DNA of 64,000 nt from Oscillospiraceae bacterium (GTDB lineage Bacteria > Bacillota > Clostridia > Oscillospirales > CAG-382). The stretch lies in contig SVRI01000003.1 in NCBI GenBank assembly GCA_015064895.1, positions 62,001-126,000 of the forward strand. The letters run 5' to 3'. Below, one piece after another: positions 61,027 to 64,000 of this stretch; position 1 is the stretch's first letter; every line of letters begins with the position of its first letter. The position numbers and the translations under genes are program-made. Under the pieces are notes generated by a model. The model saw only the letters and a list, made by a program, of their open reading frames with translations, was not told where the DNA came from and made no database searches.

Positions 61027-61176
61027 TCATCTTGAACAAAGAATCAGAAAACCTGAAACTATAAGAAGCACCGACTGAATACATATGAGAAACGAGTCGG
61101 GCAGAAACATGGACAGAAGTATTCCAAAGCCTGCCGCAAGCAATCCGACCCCTATGATAAACGACAACCTTTTCAA
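61027..61176 (-). CDS. small two-helix membrane protein, 49 aa (below ORF track threshold)
   Basis: TTG start with strong RBS aaaggaggtgccggc; MKRLSFIIGVGLLAAGFGILLSMFLPDSFLICIQSVLLIVSGFLILCSR. Confidence 0.65.
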   Translation of the reverse strand: MKRLSFIIGVGLLAAGFGILLSMFLPDSFLICIQSVLLIVSGFLILCSR

Positions 61177-61225
61177 TGCCGGCACCTCCTTTTGCTTATT
61201 ACATTGTATGCAAAAAGCAAAAAAC

Positions 61226-61254
61226 TTGACAAAGCAACGTCAAAGTAATATAAT
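61226..61254 (+). promoter_or_regulatory. consensus promoter for yicC
   Basis: TTGACA 61226-61231, 17-nt spacer, TATAAT 61249-61254. Confidence 0.85.
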
Positions 61255-61308
61255 CTTGTTGTATGTGAAGTGCATACATTTTTCAGTTTCTAATGTTCGG
61301 AGGAGATT

Positions 61309-62199
61309 ATTATTCTTAGTATGACAGGCTGCGGATATGCCAGAATTACGGGTACCGACAGCATAATAACGGTTGAAATCAAATCAGTAAATTCCAGATA
61401 CCTTGACCTTAATGTAAAAATGCCCAGAATGTACTCAAGGGTTGAAGAAAAGGTTAAGGCACTCCTCGGAAAATACACAACACGAGGCAAGGTTGACATC
61501 TACATTTCAAGTGAAGCACTTCCCGGTGCAGAGGATGCATTTATATCCCTTGACGAAGTATATCTTGAAAACTATCTTGCATGTCTCAAAACTTTAAACG
61601 AAAAGTACGGTCTTAAAGATGACATATCCGTAATGACAGTAGCTCAGAACAGAGATGTTTTCACAAATGTAAAATCGACGGAATATACCGTTGACGAGCT
61701 TTGGGAAAGACTTGAGGGTGCGGCGACAGCTTCCATGGAGGATTTCTTTAAAATGAAGCAGACGGAAGGAAAACGTCTCGGCGAAGATATCCTTGCAAAG
61801 CTTGATATTATTTCATCTTATGTTGACATCATTGAAAAGGCGGCTCCCGTGGTTGTTGAGGAATATTCCAAGAGAATCCACGAAAGAGTTGAAGAAGTTC
61901 TTGACGGCAAGGATATCGACGAAACAAGAATAATTCAGGAAGTGGCAATATTTGCAGACAGAGTGGCAATTGACGAAGAGCTTGTAAGACTTCGCAGTCA
62001 CATCGACCAGTTTACAAAGATTATCAAAGAAACAGGTAATGAACCCTGCGGCAGAAAGCTCGACTTTTTACTTCAGGAAATCAACCGCGAAATCAACACC
62101 ACGGGTTCCAAGTGCAACAACGCAGACATTGCAAAGGTTGTTGTAGATGCAAAGAGCGAGGTTGAAAAAATCCGCGAACAGGTTCAGAACATAGAGTAA
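61309..62199 (+). CDS. yicC: YicC/YloC family endoribonuclease (possible ATT start; ATG-only start is 61321)
   Basis: SMTGCGYARITG...VEIKSVNSRYLDLNVKMPR, C-terminal LDFLLQEINREINTTGSKCNNADIAKVVVDAKSEVEKIREQVQNIE; GGAGGAG at 61299-61305. Confidence 0.92.
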   Translation: MILSMTGCGYARITGTDSIITVEIKSVNSRYLDLNVKMPRMYSRVEEKVKALLGKYTTRGKVDIYISSEALPGAEDAFISLDEVYLENYLACLKTLNEKYGLKDDISVMTVAQNRDVFTNVKSTEYTVDELWERLEGAATASMEDFFKMKQTEGKRLGEDILAKLDIISSYVDIIEKAAPVVVEEYSKRIHERVEEVLDGKDIDETRIIQEVAIFADRVAIDEELVRLRSHIDQFTKIIKETGNEPCGRKLDFLLQEINREINTTGSKCNNADIAKVVVDAKSEVEKIREQVQNIE

Positions 62200-62233
62200 C
62201 TTACTTTTTCTTTTGCAAAAAAGAAAAAGTAAG
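62200..62233 (+). terminator. perfect 15-bp hairpin with GCAA loop directly after yicC
   Basis: CTTACTTTTTCTTTT (62200-62214) gcaa AAAAGAAAAAGTAAG (62219-62233). Confidence 0.6.
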
Positions 62234-62509
62234 CAAAAAGAAAAGAAAACGGGACTACATCTCAGTTTTCACTCGATGTCAGTTCCCGAGAGACATTCCG
62301 TTTGTCCGCCACAAATCAAAGCGGACAAACTCAGGACAGTTTTTGGCAAAGAAAAAGTAAGCAAAACGAAAAGAAAACGAGACTACATCTCATTTTTCAC
62401 TCGATGTCAGTTCCCGAGAGACATTCCGTTTGTCCGCCATAAATCGAAGCGGACAAACTCAGGACAGTTTTTAGCAAAGAAAAAGTAAGAAAAAAAGAAA
62501 ACGGGACAT
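62223..62509 (+). repeat. tandem repeat, period 128 bp (two full units plus partial third)
   Basis: Units 62223-62350, 62351-62478, partial from 62479; each contains GTTTGTCCGC/GCGGACAAAC hairpin. Confidence 0.93.
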
Positions 62510-62579
62510 AGTGGTCTTTACACAGGGGACGAATAAAAGTCAGTAAGTTTTGTGCTTGCTGGCTTTTTGCTATTTTTCT

Positions 62580-62805
62580 GTACTTTTGCCCCGATGCAAA
62601 AGTACCAAAAAATCTCCACTCAAAAAGAGGGGATGGCTCATTCGGGAGAAACAAAGTGCTAAAAGGCAAATTTTGACTCGGACAAATGAAACCAAATACT
62701 TCTACGAAGCCGTCAAAATTTGGATTCTACCAATTTCAATGATACTGCCGCCCTCATTCCGCTGACCTCCCCTCTTTTGCCGTGGTGGCTTAACTCCCCT
62801 CATTT
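62580..62805 (+). repeat. dispersed intergenic repeat copy (plus orientation)
   Basis: GTACTTTTGC-CCCGAT-GCAAAAGTAC hairpin, ACCAAAAA, TCTCCACTCAAAAAGAG, ..., TGACCTCCCCTCTTTTGCCGTGGTGGCTTAACTC; matches reverse complement of 62915-63057. Confidence 0.75.
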
Positions 62806-62914
62806 ATATTTGTGCTAATTTGAAGCATATTCGGTTGGTTGGATTAGAGTATACCAAACTAATCCTGATACAGTTTCGCGATAATGAATGTTTGAATCCT
62901 GTAAACAATTACCC

Positions 62915-63057
62915 GCGTTGAGAGAGGTAAGCCGCCGCGGCAAAGGAGAGAGGTCACGCAGACTCGCTGACATGACGGTTTTTGATGAGATTGGTGTCGA
63001 GTCATCTCTCCTTTTGAGCGGAGAATTTTTGGTTCTTTTGTTTCGGGACAAAAGAAC
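62915..63057 (-). repeat. dispersed intergenic repeat copy (inverted relative to 62580-62805)
   Basis: GAGGTAAGCCGCCGCGGCAAAGGAGAGAGGTCA ... CTCCTTTTGAGCGGAGA ATTTTTGGTTCTTTTGT ttcggg ACAAAAGAAC. Confidence 0.75.
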
Positions 63058-63082
63058 AAAGAACGTCACCGCAGTGAATATG

Positions 63083-63112
63083 TATAAAGAAAGGCGTACC
63101 GCAGTACGCCTT
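63083..63112 (-). terminator. terminator of the clpC-like gene
   Basis: AAGGCGTAC (63091-63099)/GTACGCCTT (63104-63112), T-rich on minus strand. Confidence 0.8.
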
Positions 63113-63142
63113 CCAATTTCATTTGTCCACAAGGATTATTTG

Positions 63143-64000
63143 CTATACCTTTTTATACACTACTCTGTTTTCCTCAAGAACCGCCTCAACCTTATCGCCG
63201 CCGGAAATTTCACCCTCAAGAATTTTCAGCGAAAGACTGTCCTCAATCTGTCTTTGCATTGCACGTCTGAGGGGTCTTGCACCGTAGACGGGATCAAAGC
63301 CTTCCTTTGCAAGATGGCTTATCACCTCATCCGAGAAGGTAAGGTCAATGCCGAGATTCTTAATTCTTTCATTTATCTGCGACAGCATAAGTGTTGCAAT
63401 CTTCTTTATGTCTTCATCCGTAAGTTTTCTGAAAACGACAATTTCATCGACTCTGTTCAAAAACTCGGGTCTGAAGTGTCCTTTGAGAGCTTCAAGCACA
63501 AGCTTTTCGGTCTTTATCTGTTCCTTTTCATCATCGGTTTCGTTATTGAAGCCGAGTCTTTTTGGTTCGGTAAGCGAGCCTGTGCCGAGGTTTGAGGTCA
63601 TAATAATGACAGTATTTTTGAAGTCAACGCTTCTGCCGTGGGAATCGGTTAAGATTCCGTCATCAAGCACCTGCAAAAGAAGATTGAACACGTCGGGATG
63701 TGCCTTTTCGATTTCATCAAAAAGCACTACCGAATAAGGATTTCGGCGGATTTTTTCGGTAAGCTGTCCCGCATCCTCAAAGCCGACATATCCGGGAGGA
63801 GAACCTATAAGCTTTGACACCGAATGCTTTTCCATGTATTCCGACATATCAATTCGGACAATTGCATTTTCATCCCCGAAAACGGCTTCGGCAAGTGCCT
63901 TGGAAAGCTCTGTCTTACCGACACCCGTCTGTCCGCAGAAAATAAACGAGCCCTGAGGTCTTTTGGGGTCTTTGAGCCCCGTTCTGCCACGACGTATTGC
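63143..64000 (-). CDS. clpC: ATP-dependent Clp protease ATP-binding subunit (ClpC-like), 3' part; 5' end outside window
   Basis: Frame stays open to 64000; Walker [65 protein letters not shown]-terminal [19 protein letters not shown]. Confidence 0.93.
   Translation of the reverse strand, partial: AIRRGRTGLKDPKRPQGSFIFCGQTGVGKTELSKALAEAVFGDENAIVRIDMSEYMEKHSVSKLIGSPPGYVGFEDAGQLTEKIRRNPYSVVLFDEIEKAHPDVFNLLLQVLDDGILTDSHGRSVDFKNTVIIMTSNLGTGSLTEPKRLGFNNETDDEKEQIKTEKLVLEALKGHFRPEFLNRVDEIVVFRKLTDEDIKKIATLMLSQINERIKNLGIDLTFSDEVISHLAKEGFDPVYGARPLRRAMQRQIEDSLSLKILEGEISGGDKVEAVLEENRVVYKKV

Noticed and set aside
62213-62488. 91-aa ORF across the 128-bp tandem repeat
   Set aside because: Lys/Arg-rich translation of a non-coding repeat; period not divisible by three so the units are read in different frames.
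62888-63595. 235-aa plus-strand ORF
   Set aside because: Spans an intergenic repeat copy and runs antisense into the clpC-like gene.

Overview
The window looks like low-to-mid GC Clostridia (Oscillospiraceae/Ruminococcaceae-like) chromosome and is densely coding. From left to right: recG-uvrA-ABC-F ATPase; a seven-gene carbohydrate ABC locus without an ATPase (giant solute-binding protein, two permease pairs, a beta-propeller/TPR/Yip1-like membrane protein, a large secreted DUF5696-like protein); lexA-comF; holA/comEC/mreC on the minus strand; U32 peptidase-dus; an orphan P-loop ATPase; RNase P RNA followed by a structured non-coding segment; ruvX-rsmG-truncated Noc/ParB-like; CDF transporter; ireB; MFS; PHP; a glycogen operon (glgB-C-D-A-P-GH13); tRNA-Arg(CCT); small membrane/regulator genes and VanZ; an uncharacterised Gfo/Idh/MocA + DegT + amidohydrolase catabolic cluster with AraC regulators; CDF/TetR divergon; NAPRTase; SipL-like DUF3794/LysM; yicC; and the 3' part of a clpC-like gene (cut by the window edge). 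No CRISPR, rRNA, prophage or transposase was seen. The best candidates for a second look are the ATPase-less ABC/DUF5696/Yip1 locus, the structured region after rnpB (which belongs to a dispersed intergenic repeat family with three copies here), a ComEC with a degenerate metallo-beta-lactamase domain, a Noc-like protein lacking the CTPase domain, and two tandem-duplicated intergenic repeats (103 bp and 128 bp). All calls come from reading the sequence and from remembered family knowledge; no database search was run.
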